Assembly: GCA_945901855.1 (NCBI GenBank)
Contig: CAMDLT010000009.1
Coordinates: 1-64,000, forward strand
Direction: 5' to 3'
DNA length: 64,000 nucleotides
Source: Asaia bogorensis
Lineage (GTDB): Bacteria > Pseudomonadota > Alphaproteobacteria > CACIAM-22H2
Part shown: in pieces, positions 36,855-45,563 of the stretch
How the letters are laid out: each line of letters starts with the position of its first letter
Position numbering within the stretch: the stretch's first letter is position 1
Notes under the pieces: generated by a model
The model's input: only the letters and a program-made list of their open reading frames with translations
What the model was told of the DNA's origin: nothing
The model's database searches: none
Translations under genes and position numbers: made by a program

Positions 36855-38141
36855 ATGTTTTTAAGATCGATCGAATTGACGAACTTTCGCTGCTTTGAGG
36901 AAAGAAGCTGGCGTTTCCGTTCCCAATTCAACGTCCTGATTGGCCTCAATGGCGAGGGCAAGACCGCCTTGCTCGACGCTTCGGCGATCGCGATCGGCAG
37001 CCTAACGCTTGGAATCGACAGCGTCCCGTCGGTCGGCATAAAGCCCGACGACGTCCGACGCATTCGTTACCGCGAAAACGCGTTGAGTTCCGAAGAGGTG
37101 CGGCTTCCAACCCGCGTATCCTGCGACTTGTCGCTTCCGTCCAACCGCGCTGGCGTAAAAGGCGGCGATCTGAGATTTGCGCGCACCCTCGAAAAATTGC
37201 GCGGAAAAACGGATCGTCGCGAAGCCAAAGACATCGCCAGCTACGGCACATATCTGCAGGAGGCGGTCCGCTCGAACGCGCCGGTCGTGCTGCCGCTGCT
37301 TGCCTATTACGGCACCGGCCGAGTTTGGCTCCAGAAACGGGAAAAGTCGGCCCAAAAACCGGGCTCGCGGTTTCGCGGCTACGAAGACGCGTTTGCGCCG
37401 GCCGCAAACCACAAACTTCTGTCGGCGTGGATGCGAAGGGCCCAAATGGTGGCTCTTCAGCGCAACGAGCAGATACCGGAGCTTGTGGCTGTGCAGAAAG
37501 CTGTCGCAAATTGCCTGCCCGGTTGTGCGGAAGTTTTTTTCGACATCGACGACGACGAGATCGTGTCAGTCGCCAAAAGCGGCAGCGTAACGCCCTTCCA
37601 CCGACTCTCGGACGGCTACAAGAATATGCTCGGCACCGTCGCCGATATCGCCTACCGAACAGCGGTGCTCAATCCGCATCTCGGTGCCAATGCGGTCGCG
37701 CAAACGGATGGAGTCGTGCTGATCGACGAACTCGATCTGCATCTGCATCCGTCGTGGCAGCGCAACGTAGTTGCCGATTTGAAGCGGACCTTTCCGCGCA
37801 TCCAGTTCGTCGTTACGACGCATTCGCCTTTTATCATCCAGTCTCTGCACGCCGATGAGCTGATCCCGCTTTCGGGCGAGAGGCCGGGTCCCTACGTGGA
37901 TCGCGGCATCGAAGAAATCGCCGAAGAAGTTATGGGCGTGGATACGCCGCACCGCAGCGCCGTCTATCTCGAAAAAGAGAAAGCGGCGGAAGATTATGTG
38001 GCAATACTGCGCGAGGGCGCCGATACCAAGGACCCAACCGTGCGCGCGCGTTTGTTCGGACTTGCGAAGAATTTCTCGGACGATCCGTCCTTTGGCGCTC
38101 TGCTTCAGCTTGCGAACGACGGGCAGGCTTCGAAGAAATGA
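36855..38141 (+). CDS. ptuA: Septu defence ATPase PtuA
   Basis: A 428-residue ABC/SMC-like AAA ATPase of the kind paired with HNH nucleases. Walker A GLNGEGKT is at 30-37, a signature-like RLSDGYKNML follows, then Walker B VVLIDELDLHLHPSW and a switch histidine in VVTTHSPFIIQSL. The next gene is an HNH nuclease overlapping by 4 nt (ATGA), the arrangement of Septu (PtuA senses and regulates, PtuB cuts). An OLD-like or generic RecF-type ATPase is the alternative for this gene alone; the pair makes Septu likely. Confidence 0.82.
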   Translation: MFLRSIELTNFRCFEERSWRFRSQFNVLIGLNGEGKTALLDASAIAIGSLTLGIDSVPSVGIKPDDVRRIRYRENALSSEEVRLPTRVSCDLSLPSNRAGVKGGDLRFARTLEKLRGKTDRREAKDIASYGTYLQEAVRSNAPVVLPLLAYYGTGRVWLQKREKSAQKPGSRFRGYEDAFAPAANHKLLSAWMRRAQMVALQRNEQIPELVAVQKAVANCLPGCAEVFFDIDDDEIVSVAKSGSVTPFHRLSDGYKNMLGTVADIAYRTAVLNPHLGANAVAQTDGVVLIDELDLHLHPSWQRNVVADLKRTFPRIQFVVTTHSPFIIQSLHADELIPLSGERPGPYVDRGIEEIAEEVMGVDTPHRSAVYLEKEKAAEDYVAILREGADTKDPTVRARLFGLAKNFSDDPSFGALLQLANDGQASKK

Positions 38142-38842
38142 GGCCGGTCGAGCGCGGCGCCTGGCCACAAACCCGCGATGGCTCCAATGTCGAATTCTCT
38201 CACTATCGGGACGCGAGAAATGAACTTGCGACCCGCCTCGGCTTTTACTGTTCCTATTGCGAGATGCCGAAGCAGGAAGCCATCGACGTCGAGCACATGG
38301 CGCCGAAAGCAAGAGCACCCCACCTCGAACGCGACTGGCACAATTTTCTGCTGGCGTGCACGGCGTGCAATTCGCGCAAGAGCGACAATCCCGACCCGAG
38401 CAGACTCGATTCGTATTTGTGGCCAGATCGCGACAACACATTTGCCGCGATCGTCTGGCACGATGGGTTTTCTGCGACGGTTTCGGACAAGGTCTCCGGA
38501 GCCGTTGCGGCCAAGGCGGCGATGACAATCCAATTGACGCGGCTCAATGCTACGGAGCCATTGCGTCCGAAGCTCAAAGATTTGCGGCGTTACCATCGCA
38601 TGCAAGCGCACAGTAAAGCACTTTTAAACAAGGTATTGCTGGAGAATGAGCCTCACTCAAGCGGTCTTCGCACCTCAATCGCGATGACGGCAGTCGCTAC
38701 CGGCTACTTCTCGGTCTGGATGCATGTTTTTGCAGACGATCCCGACATGCGCCGCCGATTCATCGACGCATTTCCAGGAACCGCCCGCGACTGTTTCGAC
38801 ACGAGCGGCAATCCCGTAAATCGACCCGGCGGACGAATCTAG
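38138..38842 (+). CDS. ptuB: Septu HNH endonuclease PtuB
   Basis: A 234-residue nuclease. The zinc and HNH core reads CSYCEMPKQEAIDVEHMAPKA, then HNFLLACTACNSRKSD. It has two CxxC pairs, the catalytic histidine in EHMAP and the asparagine/histidine of HNF. The C-terminal helical part is unassigned. The start overlaps ptuA. The stop shares a CTAG with the convergent trcR stop. It would degrade nucleic acid on infection once released or activated by PtuA. Confidence 0.82.
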   Translation: MRPVERGAWPQTRDGSNVEFSHYRDARNELATRLGFYCSYCEMPKQEAIDVEHMAPKARAPHLERDWHNFLLACTACNSRKSDNPDPSRLDSYLWPDRDNTFAAIVWHDGFSATVSDKVSGAVAAKAAMTIQLTRLNATEPLRPKLKDLRRYHRMQAHSKALLNKVLLENEPHSSGLRTSIAMTAVATGYFSVWMHVFADDPDMRRRFIDAFPGTARDCFDTSGNPVNRPGGRI

Positions 38843-39453
38843 ACTTCCGCGTCGGCCTTCGCGGCAGCGGCGTCGGTTGCGGCTTTGGCGGCGCGCTTGG
38901 CGGTCCGTTCCTGTTCCTTGCGCGCGCGCTCGGCCGAGCGGGCGGCACGGCCGATGGCTTCGTCCAGCCCGTCTTGGCTGCACAAGCCCAGCACCACCGG
39001 ATTGGTCGGCTTGATGTTTGCCATGTCGAAATGGCTGCGATCGCGGATTTTTTGAATCGTCGGCTTGGTGGTGCCGACCAGCTTGCCGATTTGCGCGTCC
39101 GACAATTCGGCATGGTGGCGCAGCAGCCACGCGATCGCCGCCGGGCGATCCTGGCGCTTCGAGACGGGCGTGTATTTGGCGCCCTTCGGCCGCACAATGG
39201 CGTTGGGCAGATCGACCTTCAGCAGCGCCAAACGCGCGCCGGCATCGGCTTCGACGCGCGCGATTTCTTCGCGCGTCAGCTGGTTGTTGGCGATCGGATC
39301 CAGCCCGTTGATGCCCATCGCCACTTCGCCGTCGGCAATGCCCTGCACTTCGAGCGAATGCATGCCGCAAAAATCGGCGATCTGCTCGAAGCTCAGCGCA
39401 GTGTTTTCGACCAGCCATACGGCCGTCGCTTTGGGCATCAGGGGCAGCGCCAT
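38839..39453 (-). CDS. trcR: DUF1013 cell-cycle regulator (TrcR-like)
   Basis: A 204-residue protein from ATG 39453 (MALPLMPKATAVWLVENT). Helix-turn-helix-like segments are LSFEQIADFCGMHSLEVQGIADGE and DAQIGKLVGTTKPTIQKIRDR. The C-terminus is a charged Ala/Arg/Lys tail. DUF1013 proteins are nearly confined to alphaproteobacteria, where TrcR is linked to cell-cycle transcription. It lies close to ccrM, another cell-cycle gene. The frame could be extended upstream into AT-rich DNA but loses family similarity. Confidence 0.85.
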   Translation of the reverse strand: MALPLMPKATAVWLVENTALSFEQIADFCGMHSLEVQGIADGEVAMGINGLDPIANNQLTREEIARVEADAGARLALLKVDLPNAIVRPKGAKYTPVSKRQDRPAAIAWLLRHHAELSDAQIGKLVGTTKPTIQKIRDRSHFDMANIKPTNPVVLGLCSQDGLDEAIGRAARSAERARKEQERTAKRAAKAATDAAAAKADAEV

Positions 39454-39615
39454 TGTCCGTCTCCTCAAGAAAGCGGCACGCGAGCGACCGTTTCTCCCAT
39501 GGCGCAATCCCATGGCAAGACGATCGACACATTCCGAATTATGCGAATACCGCGCTTTATATAGATCCAAACCCGGCGGGTCAAAACTCTTTGGCCGCTC
39601 GCCGCAAAAATAATT

Positions 39616-39644
39616 TGACTGCATATCCTTATCAGGATATTTAT
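39616..39644 (+). promoter_or_regulatory. Promoter with palindromic operator in its spacer
   Basis: -35 TTGACT (39616-39621), a 17-nt spacer and -10 TATTTA (39639-39644). A perfect palindrome ATATCCT, TATC, AGGATAT (39624-39641) fills the spacer and runs into the -10. This geometry suits a repressor that blocks RNA polymerase. A strong AAAGGAGA ribosome site and the ATG of the next gene follow. The DNA here is markedly AT-richer than its surroundings. Confidence 0.6.
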
Positions 39645-39671
39645 CACTATATCGAAAAAGGAGAGAACAAT

Positions 39672-40541
39672 ATGGCACGAACAATCAATAAAGTTGAACG
39701 AGAAATGATCGCAAAACTTGATCGGAGTCGCCAAATACCGAGGCCGGATATGCTTTATGGCGGCGACGCTTCGGAGCTTGAAACGACAACAGAACAAAAC
39801 AAGAATACAAACTCAAACGCCCGCAAAGTCGGTCTGCATCCGCTTTTAGTGCGCTGGCTGGAGCCGGTTTTGGCGGCGGCCGAGGGCGGACGCGCGGGCC
39901 AGGCCGTGGCGCTCGACAATGGCGCAAGCGGCCTGTCGCTTGGGCGCTTGCAGATGGATCTTGCGCAGCAGGCGGAGTTGCGCGCGGCGCTAGCGGCGTT
40001 TGCACGCGCGCGGCTGCTCGATCTGGATGCGCCAAGCTCGGGCGCTGTCGCCAAGCGCGTCGATCTCGACACGCTGTTTGCCAAACGCACCGACCAGCTG
40101 ACCAAGGCCGAACGCGCGCAGGCGGAGCGGCTGGGCCAGCGCCTGCTCGCATGGCCAGGGGCGGCGGCCGTGCTGGCGCGCTACGAACGGCTCAAACTTG
40201 TGCGCATCGGGCTCGCACTGCGCGGCCTGATCGGGCAAGCGCACCCGGATGCGGCGGCCTTTGCCCGCAGCCTGCGCGGCCAGATCGAGATCGGGTGCCA
40301 TCTGCACCAGTTCGGGACCGGCAGCACGCAGCGTCTGGCGGCGTTCCTGGCGGGCAGCGAAGTGGCGTTCGAGGGCATCGACGGCAAAACGCGCCGGACC
40401 CGCTTTGCAGGACCGCTCACGCGCGAGCAATTCCGCAATTTTCGGCGGGCCACGCGCTGGGGGGCGGCAAATCCGCGCGCCAACGAAAGCCGCCATGCCC
40501 GCATCGACCATGCGACCGCAGCGCTGCCCGCCGATGCGTAG
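39672..40541 (+). CDS. Orphan protein, possible lysozyme-like domain
   Basis: 289 residues from ATG 39672, with AAAAAGGAGA 8 nt before. The N-terminal 50 residues are polar and encoded by AT-rich DNA (ending QNKNTNSNARK). From about residue 56 the DNA turns GC-rich, and the rest is an Ala/Arg/Leu-rich domain. The segment EGG, then LDNGASGLSLGRLQMDL recalls lysozyme-like folds, where a Glu precedes a G-x-S-x-G-x-x-Q stretch; this is a weak resemblance only. There is no signal peptide. The composition break suggests a chimera of acquired and resident DNA. Confidence 0.6.
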   Translation: MARTINKVEREMIAKLDRSRQIPRPDMLYGGDASELETTTEQNKNTNSNARKVGLHPLLVRWLEPVLAAAEGGRAGQAVALDNGASGLSLGRLQMDLAQQAELRAALAAFARARLLDLDAPSSGAVAKRVDLDTLFAKRTDQLTKAERAQAERLGQRLLAWPGAAAVLARYERLKLVRIGLALRGLIGQAHPDAAAFARSLRGQIEIGCHLHQFGTGSTQRLAAFLAGSEVAFEGIDGKTRRTRFAGPLTREQFRNFRRATRWGAANPRANESRHARIDHATAALPADA

Positions 40542-40591
40542 GATCGGCAGGGCATCTTCGGGGTATGATGCCCGAAAGCGGAAGGAACAAA

Positions 40592-41216
40592 GTGCCCGAT
40601 TTCAAATTTGAACGAAAACTCGGCGGCCGCGTCGCCGGCATCGACGAAGCCGGGCGCGGCCCGCTTGCAGGGCCGGTCGTTGCGGCCGCCGTCGTGTTTT
40701 CCGACACGACGATGCCCAAGGCGCTGGCGGGCTTGCTCGACGATTCCAAAAAACTGACCGAGGCGCGGCGCGACAAAGCGTTCGAGGAACTGTTCGTGCA
40801 GCGCCATGTCGGCACGCTGGCGTTCGGCATCGGGGCTGCGAGCGTGCGCGAAATCGACACGGTCAATATCCTGCGCGCCACGCATCTGGCGATGCGGCGC
40901 GCGCTCGCGCATCTGCATTTTTTGCCCGATGCCGCCTTGATCGACGGCAACCAGCTGCCGCGCGACTGGCCGTGCCGCGCGGCCGGGCTTGTCGGCGGCG
41001 ACGGCAAATCGCTGTCGATCGCGGCCGCGTCGATTCTCGCCAAAGTGGTGCGCGACAAAATCATGAAACGCCTCGCCGTACGCTATCCCGGCTACGGATG
41101 GGAGACGAACAAGGGCTACGGGGCGGCGGCCCATATCGAATCCATTGTGGCTTTGGGCCCCACGCCCCACCACCGATTGAGTTTCGCGCCGCTCGCACAG
41201 GGTCAACTAAGTCTCT

Positions 41217-41218
<2 letters not shown>
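40592..41218 (+). CDS. rnhB: Ribonuclease HII
   Basis: Removes ribonucleotides from DNA. The GTG at 40592 (208 residues) has GGAAGGA at good spacing; ATG 40565 or 40568 would add 8-9 residues. Catalytic acids are visible in GIDEAGRGPLAGP and ALIDGNQLP, and further family motifs are DDSKKLTEARR and SIAAASILAKVVRD. Adjacency of rnhB and ccrM is common in alphaproteobacteria. Confidence 0.95.
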
Positions 41219-42368
<1,150 letters not shown>

Positions 42369-42408
42369 TCCGGTCCTGCGGGACCGGCCACAAAGGGTAA
42401 GGGTTCCA

Positions 42409-42777
42409 ATGGCCGAGTTTCCGACCGCTTCGCGCACGCAAGCCGCCCGCCCGCGCGAACGCGTGCGCGCGATCTTCATTCTGTCGAAATCGGTCGGCGA
42501 ATTGCTGGGGCCGGACCACCATGTGGCGCGCGCGATCCGCACCGCCGCCGACGAGGAAAGCCCGTTCAATTTCGAATTGGCGCGCACCGCCTTCGACCGT
42601 TTGCCGGGCGCCACGCGTCGGCGCATTCGCGGCCATGCGGAATCGGAAGCCGAGCGTTACGCGGACGCGATCGGCCTCAAGGCCATTTTGCGCAAGCTGC
42701 CGGGCGACCAGCCGATCGGTCTCGAAATGATCTGGCCGCAGACCGGCACCTATGCCGGGCGCAAACGCGAAAGCTGA
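42409..42777 (+). CDS. Conserved-looking hypothetical protein
   Basis: A 122-residue soluble protein with no signal peptide. It is rich in Arg, Ala and Glu, with ERVRAIFILSKSVGELLGPDHHVARAI as a possible helical core. I do not recognise the family. It starts 40 nt after ccrM on the same strand, so it may be co-transcribed with it. Codon use is like its neighbours. Confidence 0.6.
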   Translation: MAEFPTASRTQAARPRERVRAIFILSKSVGELLGPDHHVARAIRTAADEESPFNFELARTAFDRLPGATRRRIRGHAESEAERYADAIGLKAILRKLPGDQPIGLEMIWPQTGTYAGRKRES

Positions 42778-42803
42778 TTTTTTCGAGCTCGTTCTTTGGC
42801 CAG

Positions 42804-43109
42804 TTAGTTCTGGGGCAAGTCGAGCAGCGTGTCGAACGCGGCCAGACGGCAGCCGCAGAACGGGCAGTCCGACTGGGCAGCCTGGGTGCGCGCATCTTGC
42901 GGCGGCGCGCCGCGGCCCTCGATTTCGGCCGTGAGGTCGGCCAGCAGTTTTTCGTGCGCGGTGCGCGTTTCGCATGCCTGCAGCAGCAAACGCTGGCGCG
43001 GCATGTCGAGATCTTCGACGCGCAAGGCCGATGCGGGACGCGGACCAACCGCGCCCAGCGAAACGGCGCCGACGGCAAAAGCCAAAAATTTGCGACGTTT
43101 GTTTTCCAT
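42804..43109 (-). CDS. Small Tat-type exported protein, function unknown
   Basis: 101 residues from ATG 43109. The N-terminus MENKRRKFLAFAVGAVSLGAV has a twin-arginine-like RRKFL, then a hydrophobic stretch ending PASA. The mature part is helical and ends with DCPFCGCRLAAF, a cysteine cluster that might bind metal or a cofactor, which would explain Tat export. It is divergent from the SDR gene by 59 nt. Family unknown. Confidence 0.6.
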   Translation of the reverse strand: MENKRRKFLAFAVGAVSLGAVGPRPASALRVEDLDMPRQRLLLQACETRTAHEKLLADLTAEIEGRGAPPQDARTQAAQSDCPFCGCRLAAFDTLLDLPQN

Positions 43110-43168
43110 GGCCCAAATACTAGCGCCATTTTCTTGGTTTTTCCAGGGCGAAGCGCCATCTGTATGAC

Positions 43169-43894
43169 ATGACAAACGAAGCTCCCCTGCTCATCTTCGG
43201 CGCCACCGGCGGTATCGGCCAGGCGCTGGCCCGCACTCTGGCGGCTTCCGGCCGTGCGATCCATCTGGCCGCGCGCGATCCGGCGGCCCTGGGGGCCGAG
43301 CTGGGCGCGCCCGTCAGCACGTTCGATGCGCGCGACGATGCGAGCATTGCCGCCGCCGTGGCGGATGCCACAACCGACGCTGGATTGGGCGGGCTTGCTT
43401 GGTGCGTGGGCTCGATCGTGCTGAAGCCGCTGGCACGCGCCAGTGCCGACGATTTTCTCGACGCGTTTCGCTTGAACGTGCTGGGCGCGGCCTTGGCCAT
43501 CAAAGCCGCCCAACCCGCCTTGGCAAAAGCCGGCGGCGCGGTCTTGCTGTTTTCGAGCGTGGCAGTGCGCCAGGGCTTCCCGATGCACAGCGTGATCTCG
43601 GCCGCCAAAGGCGGGGTCGAAGGGCTTGCGTTGGCGCTGGCGGCCGAATTGGCGCCGTCGGTTCGCGTCAATTGCATCGCGCCCAGCCTCATGCGCAGCA
43701 AAATGGCAGCGCCCTTGCTGTCGAACCCGGCCATGGAAAAAGCGATGGGGGCCATGCATCCGCTGGGCCGCATCGGCACGCCCGAGGACGCGGCGCAGCT
43801 CGGCGCTTTTTTGCTGGGCCCGCAGGCAAGCTGGATGACCGGCCAGATTCTGGGCGTCGATGGCGGACGCGGCACCTTGCGCGTGAAAGCCTAA
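43169..43894 (+). CDS. SDR family protein lacking the catalytic tyrosine
   Basis: A 241-residue Rossmann-fold protein. The nucleotide motif GATGGIGQ is present, as is the catalytic serine region (LLFSSVAV). At the YxxxK position the sequence reads ISAAK, so the tyrosine is replaced by isoleucine. Several SDR subfamilies share this change, and the protein may be a non-classical oxidoreductase or a structural partner. It is 1 nt from a classical SDR and close to an NTF2-like gene, which together face the photolyase/Cfa operon. Confidence 0.85.
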   Translation: MTNEAPLLIFGATGGIGQALARTLAASGRAIHLAARDPAALGAELGAPVSTFDARDDASIAAAVADATTDAGLGGLAWCVGSIVLKPLARASADDFLDAFRLNVLGAALAIKAAQPALAKAGGAVLLFSSVAVRQGFPMHSVISAAKGGVEGLALALAAELAPSVRVNCIAPSLMRSKMAAPLLSNPAMEKAMGAMHPLGRIGTPEDAAQLGAFLLGPQASWMTGQILGVDGGRGTLRVKA

Positions 43895-43895
43895 A

Positions 43896-44642
43896 ATGGC
43901 GCAGGTCGTTTGGATCACCGGGGCGTCGTCGGGCATCGGGCGGGCGCTGGCGCTGCGCTTGGCGCGCGACGGCAAACGCGTGGTGGCCTCCGCACGCGGC
44001 GCTGCGGCGCTGAACGAACTTGCGGCGGAAGCGGGCGCCAACCTCACCGCATTGCCGCTCGATGCGACCGACAAAGACGCGTGCGAACAGGCGGTCGCGT
44101 GGATCGAAGCCGAAATCGGTCCGATCGGGCTTGCCGTGCTAAATGCCGGCACGCATCTGCCGATGGGGGCTGCCGACTTTGCGGTCGAACCGTTCCGCAA
44201 GCTGGTCGAAATCAATTTGATGGGCACCGTCAACGCGCTCGCCCCGACGCTTGGCGCCATGCGCGCACGCAAGGCAGGGCACATTGCTGTGGTGGCGTCC
44301 GTCGCGGGCTATGCGGGCCTGCCCACAGCGGCGGCGTACGGGGCCACCAAAGCCGCGCTCATCAACATGTGCGAGGGGCTGAAGCTCGAATGCGACGCGC
44401 TCGGCATCAAGCTGCAGCTCGTCGATCCGGGGTTCGTGCGCACGCCGCTGACCGACAAAAACGATTTCCCGATGCCGTTTTTGATGGAAGTGGACGATGC
44501 GGTCGACGCGTTCGTCGCGGGGCTTGCCAGCCCGCGCTTCGAGATCGTCTTTCCGCGCCGTTTCGCGCTGCTGCTAAAGCTGCTGCGCATGCTGCCCTAC
44601 GGGCTCTATTTCAAGATCGTGCGCCGCATGACGGGCGTGTGA
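43896..44642 (+). CDS. Short-chain dehydrogenase/reductase
   Basis: A 248-residue classical SDR. It has TGASSGIG for nucleotide binding, NAG in AVLNAGTHLP, catalytic Ser in VASVAG, and YGATK (YxxxK). A C-terminal hydrophobic patch (FALLLKLLRMLPYGLYFKI) suggests membrane contact or a lipid substrate. Similar enzymes occur beside Cfa-like, DUF1365 and photolyase genes in other alphaproteobacteria. The stop overlaps the next start. Confidence 0.88.
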   Translation: MAQVVWITGASSGIGRALALRLARDGKRVVASARGAAALNELAAEAGANLTALPLDATDKDACEQAVAWIEAEIGPIGLAVLNAGTHLPMGAADFAVEPFRKLVEINLMGTVNALAPTLGAMRARKAGHIAVVASVAGYAGLPTAAAYGATKAALINMCEGLKLECDALGIKLQLVDPGFVRTPLTDKNDFPMPFLMEVDDAVDAFVAGLASPRFEIVFPRRFALLLKLLRMLPYGLYFKIVRRMTGV

Positions 44643-45049
44643 TGGACAAGCTCGATGCCTACATCGCGTTTTTCGAAAACATCCGGCGCGACAATCTTGG
44701 CGACCTCGACGCGCTCGTAACGCCGGACGTGCGCTTCAAGGACCCGTTCAACGACGTTGTCGGCGTCTCTGCGATGCGCGCGTGCCTCGCCCTGGCGTTC
44801 GAGCACGGCAATCCAAGCTTTGCGGTCAAGGACCGGGCGCGGGGCGCCAACGGCGCGTATCTGCTGTGGCGCTACGACAATGGTGCGGGCTTCGCCTTCG
44901 ACGGCATGAGCGAGATTCGCCTGGCCGACGACGGCCGCATCGCCGCCCATATCGACCACTGGGACTCAGGCGAGCATCTCTATCTCAAACTGCCCGTGCT
45001 CGGCTGGCTGGTCGGGCTGGTGCGCAGGCGCCTCAAGGTACGCGCTTGA
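44642..45049 (+). CDS. NTF2/SnoaL-like protein
   Basis: 135 residues with a cone-shaped alpha+beta fold predicted from YIAFFENIRRDNLGDLDALVTPDVRFKDP-type spacing, then a beta-rich half with HIDHWDSGEHLY. Its start overlaps the SDR stop (TGATG). It ends in a short hydrophobic and basic tail (LGWLVGLVRRRLKVR). Its 3' end overlaps the convergent DUF3833 gene by 17 nt. Function unknown; partner of the two SDRs. Confidence 0.82.
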   Translation: MDKLDAYIAFFENIRRDNLGDLDALVTPDVRFKDPFNDVVGVSAMRACLALAFEHGNPSFAVKDRARGANGAYLLWRYDNGAGFAFDGMSEIRLADDGRIAAHIDHWDSGEHLYLKLPVLGWLVGLVRRRLKVRA

Positions 45050-45563
45050 ACGCGAGCGTGACGGCGCCGATATCGATGCCCCATTTGGACACGTAGGCGC
45101 GGTTGAGCAGCACGCCGTCGGGCTGCAAATACATCCAATCGTCGAAATGCACGGCCAATGTCCGGCCGTTCATCTTCAAGTTGATGTCGTATTTGAAGCT
45201 GAAGGCGTTGCCGACCTGCTTGCCGATCGCGACGCCGATCGCGTCGGGCGTGCGCCCTTCCCAGGTGTTCTCGCCGGTTTTCTTGAGACGCCAGACGCGC
45301 CTGTCCTTCTCGCCGTCGGCATAGTCGAAATGCTCGTCGAGCACGAACTCGTCGCCTTCCCACTTGCCTTCGATGTCGACCGTAAATTCGCGCCGCAGAT
45401 TGGCAAAGCGGTCTTCGAAAATGCCCCAGGCGCGCGTGCGGCCTTCGAAATACGCGTCGATTTTCAGTTCCGGCGTGCGGCCGGCGAAGTCTTCGATCTT
45501 CATGCCACTGCACCCCATCAGCGCCAGCGTCGTCGCCAGCAATACGAAAATTCGGCGGATCAT
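45033..45563 (-). CDS. DUF3833 lipoprotein
   Basis: 176 residues. The lipobox ALMGC is followed by SGMKIEDFAGRTPELKIDAYFEG, the DUF3833 start. The body is an antiparallel beta barrel-like series ending in KWGIDIGAVTLAFKRV. It is found with Cfa-like and DUF1365 genes in many proteobacteria. The start overlaps the transporter stop (ATGA). Role not established. Confidence 0.85.
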   Translation of the reverse strand: MIRRIFVLLATTLALMGCSGMKIEDFAGRTPELKIDAYFEGRTRAWGIFEDRFANLRREFTVDIEGKWEGDEFVLDEHFDYADGEKDRRVWRLKKTGENTWEGRTPDAIGVAIGKQVGNAFSFKYDINLKMNGRTLAVHFDDWMYLQPDGVLLNRAYVSKWGIDIGAVTLAFKRVP

